From Streptomyces sp. NBC_00513 (GTDB taxonomy: Bacteria > Actinomycetota > Actinomycetes > Streptomycetales > Streptomycetaceae), in contig NZ_CP107845.1 in assembly GCF_041431415.1 (NCBI RefSeq), positions 1,364,001-1,428,000 of the forward strand: a DNA stretch of 64,000 bases, given 5' to 3'. Positions 8,490 through 16,723 of the stretch are shown one piece after another (within the stretch, counting starts at the first letter, position 1; the number at the start of each line of letters is the position of its first letter). Both the position numbers and the translations under genes were made by a program. The notes below the pieces were generated by a model. It was not told the DNA's origin and made no database searches. It saw nothing but the letters and a program-made list of their open reading frames with translations.

Positions 8490-9302
8490 ATGGCAAGAGC
8501 GACCCATTCCCCCGTCGCCGGCAAGGTGGCCGGCATCCTGAACAGTCCCTTCGTCGGCATCTCCCCCTGGATCGCGTTCTCCCTGCTGGTGGGGCCGGGG
8601 CGGTTCGAATGGGCGGTGGCGCTGGCCCTGGTGATCTCGCTGACCCTCGTGGTGGGGGGCCGACTGGTCGACCGCGGCTCGTCGTGGAAGCTTCTGGAAC
8701 TGTCCGACCTGGTGTTCTTCGGGGTCCTGAGCATCGTGGGCCTCACGGCGAGTCCGGGCACCCTGCGGTGGCTGGAAACGTACGCCGGCGAGGTCTCCAA
8801 CATCGCCCTGGTGGTCATCGCGTTCGGGTCCATGGCCGTGCGGATGCCCTTCACCCTCCAGTACGCCCGTGAGCGCGTGGACCCCTCGCTCTGGAAGACG
8901 CCCGCCTTCCTGCGGACCAATTACGCGATCACCGGGGTCTGGGGGCTCGCCTTCCTGGTGGCCGCCGTCGCGGGCGCCTTCGGCGACCTGGTGCTGCGCA
9001 ACCCGAACAACATCTGGACGGGCTGGATCATCCAGATCCTGGCGATCGTGGCGGCCCTGCGCTTCACCGAGTGGTACCCCGACGTCGCGCGCGCCAAGGC
9101 CCGCGGCCTGCCCGCACCGCCGGTCTCCAGACTGCTGCTCCCGCTGGCCGGGCTGCTGATCCCGGTGGGGATCGCCGTGCTGATCTTCGACAACACGTGG
9201 TGGCTCGGCGTCGGCCTGATCGTCGTCGGCGGTTTGACCACCCGACTGCTGCGCCGACAGGAGGAGCCGGCCGGCTCGCCTGATCAACAGGTGCCCGGCT
9301 GA
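8490..9302 (+). CDS. Hypothetical polytopic membrane protein
   Basis: A 270-residue protein with about seven predicted membrane segments, at roughly 22-40, 42-60, 75-92, 104-122, 150-172, 182-200 and 218-255. Its gene is closed by a strong terminator at 9331. I do not recognise a named family. The sequence contains charged amphipathic stretches (QYARERVDPSLWKTP) between helices and ends in a short polar tail. ATG 8490 has GGAAGG upstream and is preferred to a GTG at 8463. Confidence 0.72.
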   Translation: MARATHSPVAGKVAGILNSPFVGISPWIAFSLLVGPGRFEWAVALALVISLTLVVGGRLVDRGSSWKLLELSDLVFFGVLSIVGLTASPGTLRWLETYAGEVSNIALVVIAFGSMAVRMPFTLQYARERVDPSLWKTPAFLRTNYAITGVWGLAFLVAAVAGAFGDLVLRNPNNIWTGWIIQILAIVAALRFTEWYPDVARAKARGLPAPPVSRLLLPLAGLLIPVGIAVLIFDNTWWLGVGLIVVGGLTTRLLRRQEEPAGSPDQQVPG

Positions 9303-9330
9303 ATCGTTTCAGCAGACCGCCGGATCCTGC

Positions 9331-9365
9331 CTGCTCTGGGCGATCCCCCGCGTCGCCCAGAGCAG
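9331..9365 (+). terminator. Strong hairpin terminator between the membrane-protein and TetR genes
   Basis: CTGCTCTGGGCGA (9331-9343) and TCGCCCAGAGCAG (9353-9365) form a perfect 13-bp stem with a nine-base loop, 28 bases after the stop codon. There is no T run, which is normal for high-GC actinobacterial terminators. Confidence 0.8.
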
Positions 9366-9388
9366 ACGATCTCGTGCGCTGAGTATAT

Positions 9389-9401
9389 TGGCTCGCAGCC
9401 A
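9389..9401. promoter_or_regulatory. Candidate autoregulatory operator of the TetR gene
   Basis: TGGCT-CGC-AGCCA, a perfect 5-bp-arm dyad, lies 18 bases upstream of the TetR start codon and overlaps an AT-rich TATATT (9384-9389) that could be a -10 element. TetR-family repressors commonly bind such dyads in their own promoters; the assignment is inference. Confidence 0.45.
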
Positions 9402-9419
9402 GTCAACGCAGGAGTAAGC

Positions 9420-10049
9420 ATGTCCCCGCGCAGCGCATCGGTCAATGAAGAATTGCGTAGACGTTCCCGGGAGCGGCTGCTGCAGGCCACGGTCGAACTC
9501 GTCGCCGAGCGCGGCTACGAGGCCACGACCCTCGGCGACATCGCGGACCGCGCGGGCGCGGCCCGCGGCCTGGTCTCGTACTACTTCCCCGGCAAGCGAC
9601 AGTTGCTCCAGTCGGCCGTGCACCGTCTGATGCACCTGACCTTGGAAGCGGCCCTGGAACGGGATCCTCCGGCGGATGACGGCCGCGAGCGGCTGGCCCG
9701 GGCGATCGACGCGATCCTGGGCCTCGCCCGGGACCGGCCGCGGCTGATGCGGACCCACATGGCGGGCATCCTCCAGGCGGAGGGGTTCGTCCAGTGCGTC
9801 GAACAACAACGGCTCGCGGAGCTGCTGCGGGACACGGTCGCCCGCTACGGGTCGGCGGACGTGGACACCGACTACCCGCTGCTGCGGGCCCTGCTGATGG
9901 GCGCGGTGGTGGCGGTGCTGCTGCCGGGAGCGCCGATGCCGCAGACCCGGCTGCGGGCCGAGCTGTTCCAGCGGTACGCGTTGGACTGGGAGATGGGCGA
10001 CCCGCCGGACGGCGGGCCGCCCGGCGGATCGTTCCCCTCGGCACGGTGA
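9420..10049 (+). CDS. TetR/AcrR-family transcriptional regulator
   Basis: A 209-residue repressor-type protein. The N-terminal helix-turn-helix (about residues 15-62) is typical: RERLLQATVELVAERGYEA, then TLGDIADRAGAARGLVSYYFPGKRQLL. The C-terminal helical ligand-binding domain (about 75-190) has no recognisable ligand specificity. ATG 9420 follows AGGAG. A dyad in the promoter suggests autorepression. It converges on the LVIVD gene with only 21 bases between stops. No obvious target is adjacent; the terminator upstream separates it from the membrane protein gene. Confidence 0.9.
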   Translation: MSPRSASVNEELRRRSRERLLQATVELVAERGYEATTLGDIADRAGAARGLVSYYFPGKRQLLQSAVHRLMHLTLEAALERDPPADDGRERLARAIDAILGLARDRPRLMRTHMAGILQAEGFVQCVEQQRLAELLRDTVARYGSADVDTDYPLLRALLMGAVVAVLLPGAPMPQTRLRAELFQRYALDWEMGDPPDGGPPGGSFPSAR

Positions 10050-10070
10050 GTGCCCTGTCGTCGGGCGGGG

Positions 10071-11555
10071 TCAGTGGTACTCGGGTTGCGTCTGCACGTT
10101 GAGGCCGTCCATCCGCACCCACTTGGCGCTGTCGGTGCGCCGGTCGTCGAGCCGCAGCACGTCGAGGCCCTTGACGATGTCGTTCGAGTAGATGTGTCCG
10201 TTGTAGTAGTACGCCGACCAGGAACCGCCGAGGCCGAGCGTGTCGGTGGTCAGGGGGCCGCGCTCGAAGTACGCGATCTCCCTGGGCCGGGTGGAGTCGG
10301 TGAAGTCCCACACCGAGATCCCGCCCTGGTACCAGGCCTGCACCATGACGTCGCGACCGCCGCCGACCGGGATCAGCGAGCCGTTGTGGGCCACGCAGTT
10401 CTCGGTGTCGGCCTGGAGCCGCGGGATCTTGAAGTAGCTCTTGAAGACGAGCTTGCGCTGGTCCCCGCGCCCGGTGATGTCGTAGATCCCGTCCGCGCCC
10501 CGGTCGGGGCCGGTGGCCTCGTTGCAGGTGGCGCCGCTGCCGCCGCCCAATTCGTCGGTGAACACGACCTTGTTCGCGCGCTCGTTGAAGGTCGCGGAGT
10601 GCCAGAACGCGAAGTTCACGTTGTCCTGGACCCGGTCGATGACCCGCGGCTGCTCGGGCTTGCTGATGTCGAAGAGGATGCCGTCGCCCATGCAGGCGCC
10701 GGCGGCGAGGTTCTTCGAGGGGAGCACGGTGATGTCGTGGCAGCCGGTGGTCTTGGAGACGCCGGGGTTGGCGGGCGCTCCCGGGTTCCCGCCGTCCGGG
10801 AAGAGGACGGGGAAGGCGACGACCGAGGCCGTCGTCGGGGCCTTCTTCGGGACCTTGACGACGGAGATGCCGTCGTGCGGCGGCTTGCAGTCGGGGAAGG
10901 CCTCGTTCGGCGAGTACGAGGAGACGTAGAGGTAGATGTCACGGCCGCCCGGGACCAGGGTGTGGGTGTGCGAGCCGCAGGCGGTCTCCACCGACTTGAT
11001 GTACTTGGGGTTCTTCTTGTCCTTGATGTCGAAGATCTTGATGCCCTCCCACGAGGACTTCTCCGTGGCGGGCTGCGAGACGCTGTTGCAGGAGTCGTCG
11101 CTGCGCGAGGAGTCGGTGGAGAGGAACAGCAGGTCGCCGGAGACCGATACGTCGTTCTGCCCGCCGGGGCACAGGACCGTGGTGACGGTCTTGGGCGCCT
11201 TCGGGTTGCCGATGTCGTAGATGGTGAAGCCGTCGTAACTGCCCGCGTAGGCGTACCTGCCCTGGAAGGCCAGGTCCGAGTTGATGCCCTGGGGGTTGGC
11301 GCTGGGGATGTTGGCGAGGGGCGTGATGTTGCGGCTGTGCACGATCTCGTCCTGACCGGGGATCTCCCCGGGGGCGAGTTCGCGGCCTTGGGCGGGTGCG
11401 GCGTTCCGCGCGGATCCGACGCCGGGTAACGCGTCGCCCGGGTCGGGGCTGGCGACCGCCGGTCCGGCGGTGGCCAGGAGCGTGGAGAGCAGCCCGGCGG
11501 CCACGAGGGCCACCGCCGGACTCCTGCGTGGCGCTCTGACGGTGTGCGAGGTCAC
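10071..11555 (-). CDS. Secreted LVIVD-repeat beta-propeller protein (TTA codon)
   Basis: A 494-residue exported protein. The N terminus is a Sec signal peptide: positive VRAPRRS, a hydrophobic core at about 14-30, and a cleavage region AVAS near 36. The mature part carries repeats of the LVIVD type, such as FTIYDIGNPKAP, IKIFDIKDKKNP, ILFDISKPEQP and VWDFTDSTRP, which form a cell-surface beta-propeller; its partners are unknown. GTG 11555 follows GGGAGG. Codon 43 is TTA, so translation should depend on the bldA leucyl-tRNA. The divergent DUF305 gene also has an early TTA codon, with 76 bases between the two starts. Confidence 0.9.
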   Translation of the reverse strand: MTSHTVRAPRRSPAVALVAAGLLSTLLATAGPAVASPDPGDALPGVGSARNAAPAQGRELAPGEIPGQDEIVHSRNITPLANIPSANPQGINSDLAFQGRYAYAGSYDGFTIYDIGNPKAPKTVTTVLCPGGQNDVSVSGDLLFLSTDSSRSDDSCNSVSQPATEKSSWEGIKIFDIKDKKNPKYIKSVETACGSHTHTLVPGGRDIYLYVSSYSPNEAFPDCKPPHDGISVVKVPKKAPTTASVVAFPVLFPDGGNPGAPANPGVSKTTGCHDITVLPSKNLAAGACMGDGILFDISKPEQPRVIDRVQDNVNFAFWHSATFNERANKVVFTDELGGGSGATCNEATGPDRGADGIYDITGRGDQRKLVFKSYFKIPRLQADTENCVAHNGSLIPVGGGRDVMVQAWYQGGISVWDFTDSTRPREIAYFERGPLTTDTLGLGGSWSAYYYNGHIYSNDIVKGLDVLRLDDRRTDSAKWVRMDGLNVQTQPEYH

Positions 11556-11631
11556 TGTGCCTCCCGTGGGGGCCCGTGCGTTCCGCTCTTCCTGGGAACG
11601 GAACCTGGACCCCGGCAGTATCGTCCTTTCC

Positions 11632-12285
11632 ATGGACATGGCAAACGCCTTACTCGGCCGAATCCTGGGAGCGGCGCTGACCGCCGGTCTCCTGTTCACC
11701 CTCGCCGGCTGCCGGCAGGACGGGGCGGCGGACGACGCCCGTGACGGCGCGCCGGTGGTCGTGGCCCCCGGCAGACCGGGTGAGAGGGCACGGACCCTCT
11801 CCCCCGAACAGGCGGCCAAGGAGCGTCCGGACGACAGTCCCAACGCCGCCGACCAGACGTACGTGCGCCACATGATCGAGCACCACGGGCAGGCGCTGAC
11901 GATGAGCGCGCTCGCCCCGACCCGGGCCTCGGCCGACGGGGTCAAGCGGGTCGCGGAACGCATAGCCGCCGCGCAGCGACCCGAGATGGGGGCCATGGAG
12001 AAGTGGCGGGCACGGCACCCGGAGCCCTCCACCGACGCCGGATCCCATGACCACGGAGCGATGCCGGGCATGGCCACGGAGCGGCAACTCGCGGATCTCG
12101 CCGCGGCGAGGGGCGCGGACTTCGACCGGCTCTTCCTCACGCTGATGATCGCCCACCACGAGGGCGCCGTGAAGATGGCGGGCGAGGCGCTGGCCGGGGG
12201 CAACAACGTGGCGGTCGAGGAGATGGCGACGGAGGTGGTGGCCACCCAGAGCGCCGAGATCCACCGTATGCGCGCGATGGGCTGA
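11632..12285 (+). CDS. DUF305 lipoprotein (TTA codon)
   Basis: A 217-residue predicted lipoprotein. A hydrophobic N terminus ends in the lipobox LAGC (about residues 24-27), so it should be anchored outside the membrane. The rest is a DUF305 four-helix-type domain with two similar halves: DQTYVRHMIEHHGQAL and DRLFLTLMIAHHEGAV, each with a His-His pair. A His/Met-rich linker (SHDHGAMPGMA) lies between them. DUF305 proteins are often linked to copper or other metals, which fits but is not proven here. Codon 7 is TTA. No ribosome binding site is visible before ATG 11632; ATG 11638 is an alternative. Confidence 0.88.
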   Translation: MDMANALLGRILGAALTAGLLFTLAGCRQDGAADDARDGAPVVVAPGRPGERARTLSPEQAAKERPDDSPNAADQTYVRHMIEHHGQALTMSALAPTRASADGVKRVAERIAAAQRPEMGAMEKWRARHPEPSTDAGSHDHGAMPGMATERQLADLAAARGADFDRLFLTLMIAHHEGAVKMAGEALAGGNNVAVEEMATEVVATQSAEIHRMRAMG

Positions 12286-12337
12286 CGGCCGGGGGGCCCG
12301 GTGTCATGCTGGGAACACCTGCGGGAGGAGCTCCGCC

Positions 12338-13717
12338 GTGCTTCGTGTCGCCGTCGTCGGTTCGGGCCCGAGCGGGGTCTACGCCGCGCAGACCCTGGTC
12401 CAGCAGCGCGAGGTGCCGGGTGTACGGGTCGATGTGCTGGACCGACTGCCGGCGCCGTACGGGCTCGTGCGGTACGGGGTGGCCCCCGACCACGAGAAGA
12501 TCAAGTCGCTGACCGGAAGTCTGCGCGCGGTGCTGGAGGACGGGCGGATCCGCTTCCTCGGGAACGTGGAGGTGGGCGGCCCGAGCCTGACCACCGCCCG
12601 GCTGCTGGAGCTGTACCACGCGGTCGTGTACTGCGTCGGCGCCGCCCGGGACCGGCTGCTGGGGATCCCCGGCGAGGAACTGGCCGGGGTGCACTCCGCG
12701 ACGGCCTTCGTGGCCTGGTACAGCGGGCACCCGGACGCGGCGGCCTTCGATCTGCGCGGGGTGCGCTCGGCGGTGGTGGTCGGGGCGGGCAACGTCGCGG
12801 TGGACGTGACCCGCATCCTGGCCCGGGGCGCGCCCGAGCTGACGGCGACCGACATGCCGCACCCGGCTCTGGGGGTGCTGGCGGGCAGTGGTCTGCGGAC
12901 GGTGTCGATGGTCGCCCGGCGCGGCCCCTCCCAGGGCCGGTTCACCACGAAGGAACTGCGCGAACTGGGCACCCTGCCGGGGGTCGCGGTGCGGGTGGAT
13001 CCCGCCGAACTGGCCCTGGACCCGACCTACCGCGACCCGGACGCGGCGGCCGCGCTGCCCGCCGTGGCCCGGCGGAACCTGGAGGTGCTGCGGGGCTGGG
13101 CCGAGGCGGACGGCGAGGAGGCGGCCGAGAAGCCGGATCGGACCATCGCCCTGCGGTTCCAGTTGCGTCCGGCGATGGTGCTGGGCGGGACGGACGGGCG
13201 GGTCGTCGGCATGCGGTTCGAGCGGACCGCGCAGGACGGCGCGGGCGGGGTGACCGGCACGGGCGGGTACGAGGACGTCCCGGCGGAGCTGGTCCTGCGG
13301 TCGGTGGGGTACCAGGGCGTGCCCCTGCCCGGTCTGCCGTTCGACGCCGCGCGCGGCACGATCCCGCACGCGGCGGGTCGGGTGCTGCGCGCGGGCCGGG
13401 CCTCGGTCGGGGAGTACGTGGCGGGCTGGATCAAACGCGGCCCGACCGGGGTGATCGGCACGAACCGGCCGTGCGCCAAGGAGACGGCGTCCTCGCTGCT
13501 CCAGGACGCGGGGGCGCTGGCCCGGCGCGAGCTTCCGGGCGACCCGCTGGACGCCCTGCGGGCGGCGGGACTGAGGCCGGTGGAGTGGCCGGGCTGGCTG
13601 GCCATCGAGATCGCGGAGGCCGACCTGGGGCGCTCGCTGGGACGCCGCTCCGTCAAGATCCCCGACTGGTCGGGCCTGCTGGGCGCGGCGGGCTCCCCGT
13701 CGCCCCCTACGCCGTGA
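12338..13717 (+). CDS. Ferredoxin/adrenodoxin reductase-like FAD oxidoreductase (FprA type)
   Basis: A 459-residue flavoprotein resembling NADPH:ferredoxin reductases of the adrenodoxin reductase family. It has an FAD-binding GSGPSGVYAA at the N terminus, then LPAPYGLVRYGVAPDHEKIK, which is diagnostic of the family. A second dinucleotide site VVVGAGNVAVDVTR (about 145-160) for NADPH and the late WIKRGPTGVIGTN block follow. It would pass electrons from NADPH to a ferredoxin, for example for a P450, though no P450 or ferredoxin gene is adjacent. GTG 12338 has GGGAGGAG upstream. Its end overlaps the convergent ArsR gene by 11 bases. Confidence 0.9.
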   Translation: MLRVAVVGSGPSGVYAAQTLVQQREVPGVRVDVLDRLPAPYGLVRYGVAPDHEKIKSLTGSLRAVLEDGRIRFLGNVEVGGPSLTTARLLELYHAVVYCVGAARDRLLGIPGEELAGVHSATAFVAWYSGHPDAAAFDLRGVRSAVVVGAGNVAVDVTRILARGAPELTATDMPHPALGVLAGSGLRTVSMVARRGPSQGRFTTKELRELGTLPGVAVRVDPAELALDPTYRDPDAAAALPAVARRNLEVLRGWAEADGEEAAEKPDRTIALRFQLRPAMVLGGTDGRVVGMRFERTAQDGAGGVTGTGGYEDVPAELVLRSVGYQGVPLPGLPFDAARGTIPHAAGRVLRAGRASVGEYVAGWIKRGPTGVIGTNRPCAKETASSLLQDAGALARRELPGDPLDALRAAGLRPVEWPGWLAIEIAEADLGRSLGRRSVKIPDWSGLLGAAGSPSPPTP

Positions 13718-14117
13718 CCGCTGTCGTGTCCCGCGCCGTCACCGGATCGGCGGTCGGATCCGCCGCGGAGGTGGTCGTGAGGCGGGCCTCCTGGGCGCTC
13801 GCCGCCTGGAGGACGCTGTCCAGCAGGCCGGGGAAGAGGGCCTCCAGGTCGGCGTCGCGCAGGCCGTTCAGCTTGGTGGTGCCCGCGTAGGTCTGCCGTA
13901 CGACGCCGCTCTCGCGCAGCACCCGGAAGTGGTGCGTGGTCGTCGACTTGGTGACCGGCAACGCGAAGTGCGAACAGGCGAGTTCGGTGTCCGAGGAGGC
14001 CAGGTCCCGGACGATGGACAGTCGCAGCGGGTCGGAAAGCGCGTGCAGCACGCCCTCCAGGCGGATCTCGGCGCGGTCGGGGTGGGCGAGTGCGCGGGTG
14101 GTCTCACGTTCCGCCAT
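13707..14117 (-). CDS. ArsR-family winged-helix transcriptional regulator
   Basis: A 136-residue regulator. The winged helix (about residues 18-85) includes LHALSDPLRLSIVRDLA, the recognition helix TKSTTTHHFRVLRESG and a short wing. A flexible Thr/Ala-rich tail follows. There is no CxC metal site of the classic arsenic sensors, so it may sense an organic or redox signal. ATG 14117 is preferred to GTG 14129. It lies downstream of the old yellow enzyme gene on the same strand but has its own promoter-like region with motifs also found before that gene, suggesting that it regulates both. Confidence 0.88.
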   Translation of the reverse strand: MAERETTRALAHPDRAEIRLEGVLHALSDPLRLSIVRDLASSDTELACSHFALPVTKSTTTHHFRVLRESGVVRQTYAGTTKLNGLRDADLEALFPGLLDSVLQAASAQEARLTTTSAADPTADPVTARDTTAVTA

Positions 14118-14153
14118 GTCCTGCTCCACTCGCTCGGTGTGACTCGTGCCGCC

Positions 14154-14177
14154 ATTGTACGAGGGATGCCGTACGAG
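14154..14177 (-). promoter_or_regulatory. ArsR promoter: -10 element overlapped by direct repeats of CTCGTAC
   Basis: Read on the minus strand, CTCGTAC occurs at 14177-14171 and again at 14163-14157, and the second copy runs into TACAAT (14159-14154), a good -10 hexamer about 37 bases before the start codon. The same nonamer TTGTACGAG/CTCGTACAA recurs at 15470-15478 before the oxidoreductase gene. Confidence 0.55.
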
Positions 14178-14277
14178 ACGGCCCGCGCGGGGAGGGCCGT
14201 CTCGCGGCGGGGACGTCTCCCGGCGAGTCGCCTCCCGGTGGGGTCGGCCCGGGCGTGGGGGCCCGGGCCGACCCGGT

Positions 14278-15378
14278 TCACCAGGCCCGGTGGTACGGGG
14301 AGGGCGTACGCGGCTCCGCGCCCAGTTCGGCCGCCGCGCGGCGGGCCCAGTACGGGTCGCGGAGCAGTTCCCGGCCGAGCAGGATCGCGTCGGCCTCCCC
14401 GTTGGACAGGATCTTCTCGGCCTGGGCGGGCTCGGTGATCAGGCCGACGGCGGCGACGGGCAGCGAGGTCTCGGCCTTGACCCGGGCCGCGAAGGGCACC
14501 TGGAAGCCGGGAGCCACCGGGATCTCGGCGTCCGGGGCGAGTCCGCCGGTGGAGACGTCGAGGAAGTCCACGCCGTGCTCGTGCAGGAGAGCGGCCAACC
14601 GGACGGTGTCGTCGCCGGTCCAGCCGTCCTCTTCCAGCCAGTCGGTGGCGGAGATCCTGAAGAACAGCGGGAGTTCCGCGGGCCACACCGCCCGTACGGC
14701 GTCGACGACTTCGAGGGCGAAGCGGGTGCGGTTCTCGAAGGAGCCGCCGTATTCGTCGGTGCGGTGATTGCTGCGCGGGGACAGGAACTGCCCGATGAGG
14801 TAGCCGTGCGCGCCGTGGATCTCGACGATCTCGAAGCCGGCTTCGAGGGAGCGGCGGGCGGCGTCCGCGAACTGCGCGGTGACCTCGTGGATCTGCTCGA
14901 CCGTCAGCTCGTGCGGGATCGGGTCGCCCTCGTGGAAGGGCAGCGCGCTCGGGGCGTCGGGCAGCCAGCCGTGGCCCTCGGGTCCGACCGACCGGCCGCC
15001 CTTCCAGGGGCGCTCGGTGGATGCCTTCCGGCCGGCGTGCGCAAGCTGAATGCCCGAAATGGTGCCCTGCGACTTGAGGAAGGCGGTGATCGGGCGCAGC
15101 GCCTCGACCTGGGTGTCGTTCCAGATGCCGAGGTCGTACGGGGAGATGCGGCCCTCCGGCGAGATCGCGGTGGCCTCCTGGATGATCAGGCCGGTGCCAC
15201 CGACGGCGCGGGCCGCGTAGTGCGCGAAGTGCCACGGGCCGGCCGCACCGACCGCGGGGCCGGTGGCCTCGGCGCTGTACTGGCACATCGGAGCCATCCA
15301 CACGCGGTTCGGGATGGTCACCGAGCGGATCGTGCGGGGCTGGAAAAGGGCGGCAAACGCGGCGGGGGCAGCACTCAT
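14278..15378 (-). CDS. NADH:flavin oxidoreductase, old yellow enzyme (YqjM-like)
   Basis: A 366-residue FMN TIM-barrel ene-reductase of the thermophilic-like/YqjM class, which reduces activated C=C bonds with NAD(P)H. Class marks are MAPMCQYS with the redox-tuning Cys32, IQLAHAGRKAS, the substrate-binding HGAHGYL (His pair), RSNHRTDEYGGSFENRTRF and the phosphate-binding GLITEPAQAE...LLGRELLRDP. The ATG at 15378 follows GGAGAG. A separate ArsR gene follows 160 bases downstream. The promoter carries several copies of a GTACGAG-like element, so it is probably repressed by that ArsR and induced by an electrophile. Confidence 0.93.
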   Translation of the reverse strand: MSAAPAAFAALFQPRTIRSVTIPNRVWMAPMCQYSAEATGPAVGAAGPWHFAHYAARAVGGTGLIIQEATAISPEGRISPYDLGIWNDTQVEALRPITAFLKSQGTISGIQLAHAGRKASTERPWKGGRSVGPEGHGWLPDAPSALPFHEGDPIPHELTVEQIHEVTAQFADAARRSLEAGFEIVEIHGAHGYLIGQFLSPRSNHRTDEYGGSFENRTRFALEVVDAVRAVWPAELPLFFRISATDWLEEDGWTGDDTVRLAALLHEHGVDFLDVSTGGLAPDAEIPVAPGFQVPFAARVKAETSLPVAAVGLITEPAQAEKILSNGEADAILLGRELLRDPYWARRAAAELGAEPRTPSPYHRAW

Positions 15379-15424
15379 CGGGCTCTCCGGGTGTCGGCGG
15401 GCGCGCGCCGGGCTCGGCGGCTAA

Positions 15425-15478
15425 GTACGAGATTTACCGTACTACGAATTTCCCCGTACTACGAGACCTCTCGTACAA
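15425..15478 (-). promoter_or_regulatory. Repeat-rich operator region of the old yellow enzyme gene
   Basis: Contains GTACGAG (15425-15431), two copies of CCGTACTACGA at 15437-15447 and 15454-15464 spaced exactly 17 bases, and CTCGTACAA (15470-15478). The last matches the element over the -10 of the ArsR gene. The layout suggests several helically phased binding sites for one regulator. Confidence 0.55.
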
Positions 15479-15607
15479 CTGGGGTTCGCGGAGTCGCGGG
15501 GCCTGGACCGGAACCCGGAACGTCACTGCGAGCCGCTGTCGGCGGTCGGGTGCAGACTGGCTCAAAGCTGCTGTCGTGAAGGACAAGGAAGTCCGGAGGT
15601 GTCGGCC

Positions 15608-16696
15608 ATGTCCGACGTTCTGCTGCTCGCGGGTACCCGCAAAGGACTCTTCATCGGCCGACGGACGGACGCCGGGCCCTGGCGGTTCGACGGGCCGCAC
15701 TTCAACGCCCAGGCCGTGTCCGCGGTCGCGATCGACACCCGGGACCCGGCCCCCCGCCTGCTGGTCGGCGGGGACAGCGCGCACTGGGGCCCGTCCGTCT
15801 TCAGCTCCGACGACCTGGGCGCGACCTGGCGGGAACCCACCGCGGCGGCCGTGCGGTTCCCCCGGGACACGGGCGCCTCACTGGAACGGGTGTGGCAGTT
15901 GCACCCCGCCGGACCGGAGGCCCCGGACGTGGTCTACGCGGGTACCGAACCGGCCGCCCTGTTCCGCTCGACCGACCGGGGCGAGTCCTTCGAGCTGGTC
16001 CGGCCGCTGTGGGAGCACCCGAGCCGCGGGAGTTGGGTACCGGGCGGTGGCGGCGAGGGCCTGCACACCGTGATCACGCACCCCGACGATCCGGACGCCG
16101 TGACCGTCGCGGTCTCCACCGCCGGCGCGTTCCGGACCCGGGACGGCGGGGCGAGCTGGACCCCGTCGAACCACGGCGTCTCGGCCGTGTTCCTGCCGGA
16201 CCCGAACCCGGAGTTCGGCCAGTGCGTCCACAAGATCGCCCAGGACGCCGGGAACGCCGACCGGCTGTACCTGCAGAACCACTGGGGGGTCTACCGCAGT
16301 GACGACGCGGGCACGGACTGGACCGACATCGGCGCCGGGCTGCCCTCCGACTTCGGCTTCGCGGTGGCCGCACACCCGCACCGGCCGGACACCGCGTACG
16401 TCTTCCCGCTCAACGCCGACTCCGATCGCGTCCCCGCCGAACACCGCTGCCGGGTGTTCCGCACACAGGACGCGGGGGCCCGCTGGGAGCCCCTGGAGCG
16501 GGGGTTGCCGGACGGGGACCACTACGGGACCGTCCTGCGGGACGCGCTCTGCACCGACGACGGGGACCCGGCGGGGATCTACTTCGGCAACCGCAACGGG
16601 GAGTTGTACGGCAGTCACGACGACGGGGACAGCTGGCAACTCCTGGCCGAGCACCTGCCGGACGTGCTCTGCGTGAGGGCCGCCGTTCTCCCGTGA
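15608..16696 (+). CDS. BNR/Asp-box repeat (sialidase-like fold) protein
   Basis: A 362-residue protein built of beta-propeller repeats with Asp-box motifs: SSDDLGATW, STDRGESF, TRDGGASW, SDDAGTDW, TQDAGARW and SHDDGDSW. It lacks a signal peptide and lacks the catalytic Arg triad and FRIP motif of true sialidases, so it is a WD40/YVTN-like scaffold or an enzyme of unknown activity. The opening LLLAGTRKGLF is typical of the exo-alpha-sialidase-like hypothetical group. ATG 15608 has GGAGGT seven bases upstream, better than GTG 15599. It is followed 27 bases later by the uracil-DNA glycosylase gene. Confidence 0.85.
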   Translation: MSDVLLLAGTRKGLFIGRRTDAGPWRFDGPHFNAQAVSAVAIDTRDPAPRLLVGGDSAHWGPSVFSSDDLGATWREPTAAAVRFPRDTGASLERVWQLHPAGPEAPDVVYAGTEPAALFRSTDRGESFELVRPLWEHPSRGSWVPGGGGEGLHTVITHPDDPDAVTVAVSTAGAFRTRDGGASWTPSNHGVSAVFLPDPNPEFGQCVHKIAQDAGNADRLYLQNHWGVYRSDDAGTDWTDIGAGLPSDFGFAVAAHPHRPDTAYVFPLNADSDRVPAEHRCRVFRTQDAGARWEPLERGLPDGDHYGTVLRDALCTDDGDPAGIYFGNRNGELYGSHDDGDSWQLLAEHLPDVLCVRAAVLP

Positions 16697-16723
16697 CGGA
16701 TTGAGCCAGTAGAGTGATCGACC

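Noticed and set aside
12338..14117. Frameshift at the 11-base overlap of the flavoprotein and ArsR genes
   Set aside because: The genes are convergent on opposite strands and both are full length; the overlap is only of their 3' ends.
15608..16696. Sialidase enzyme
   Set aside because: Only Asp-box repeats are present; the catalytic Arg triad and FRIP motif are missing.
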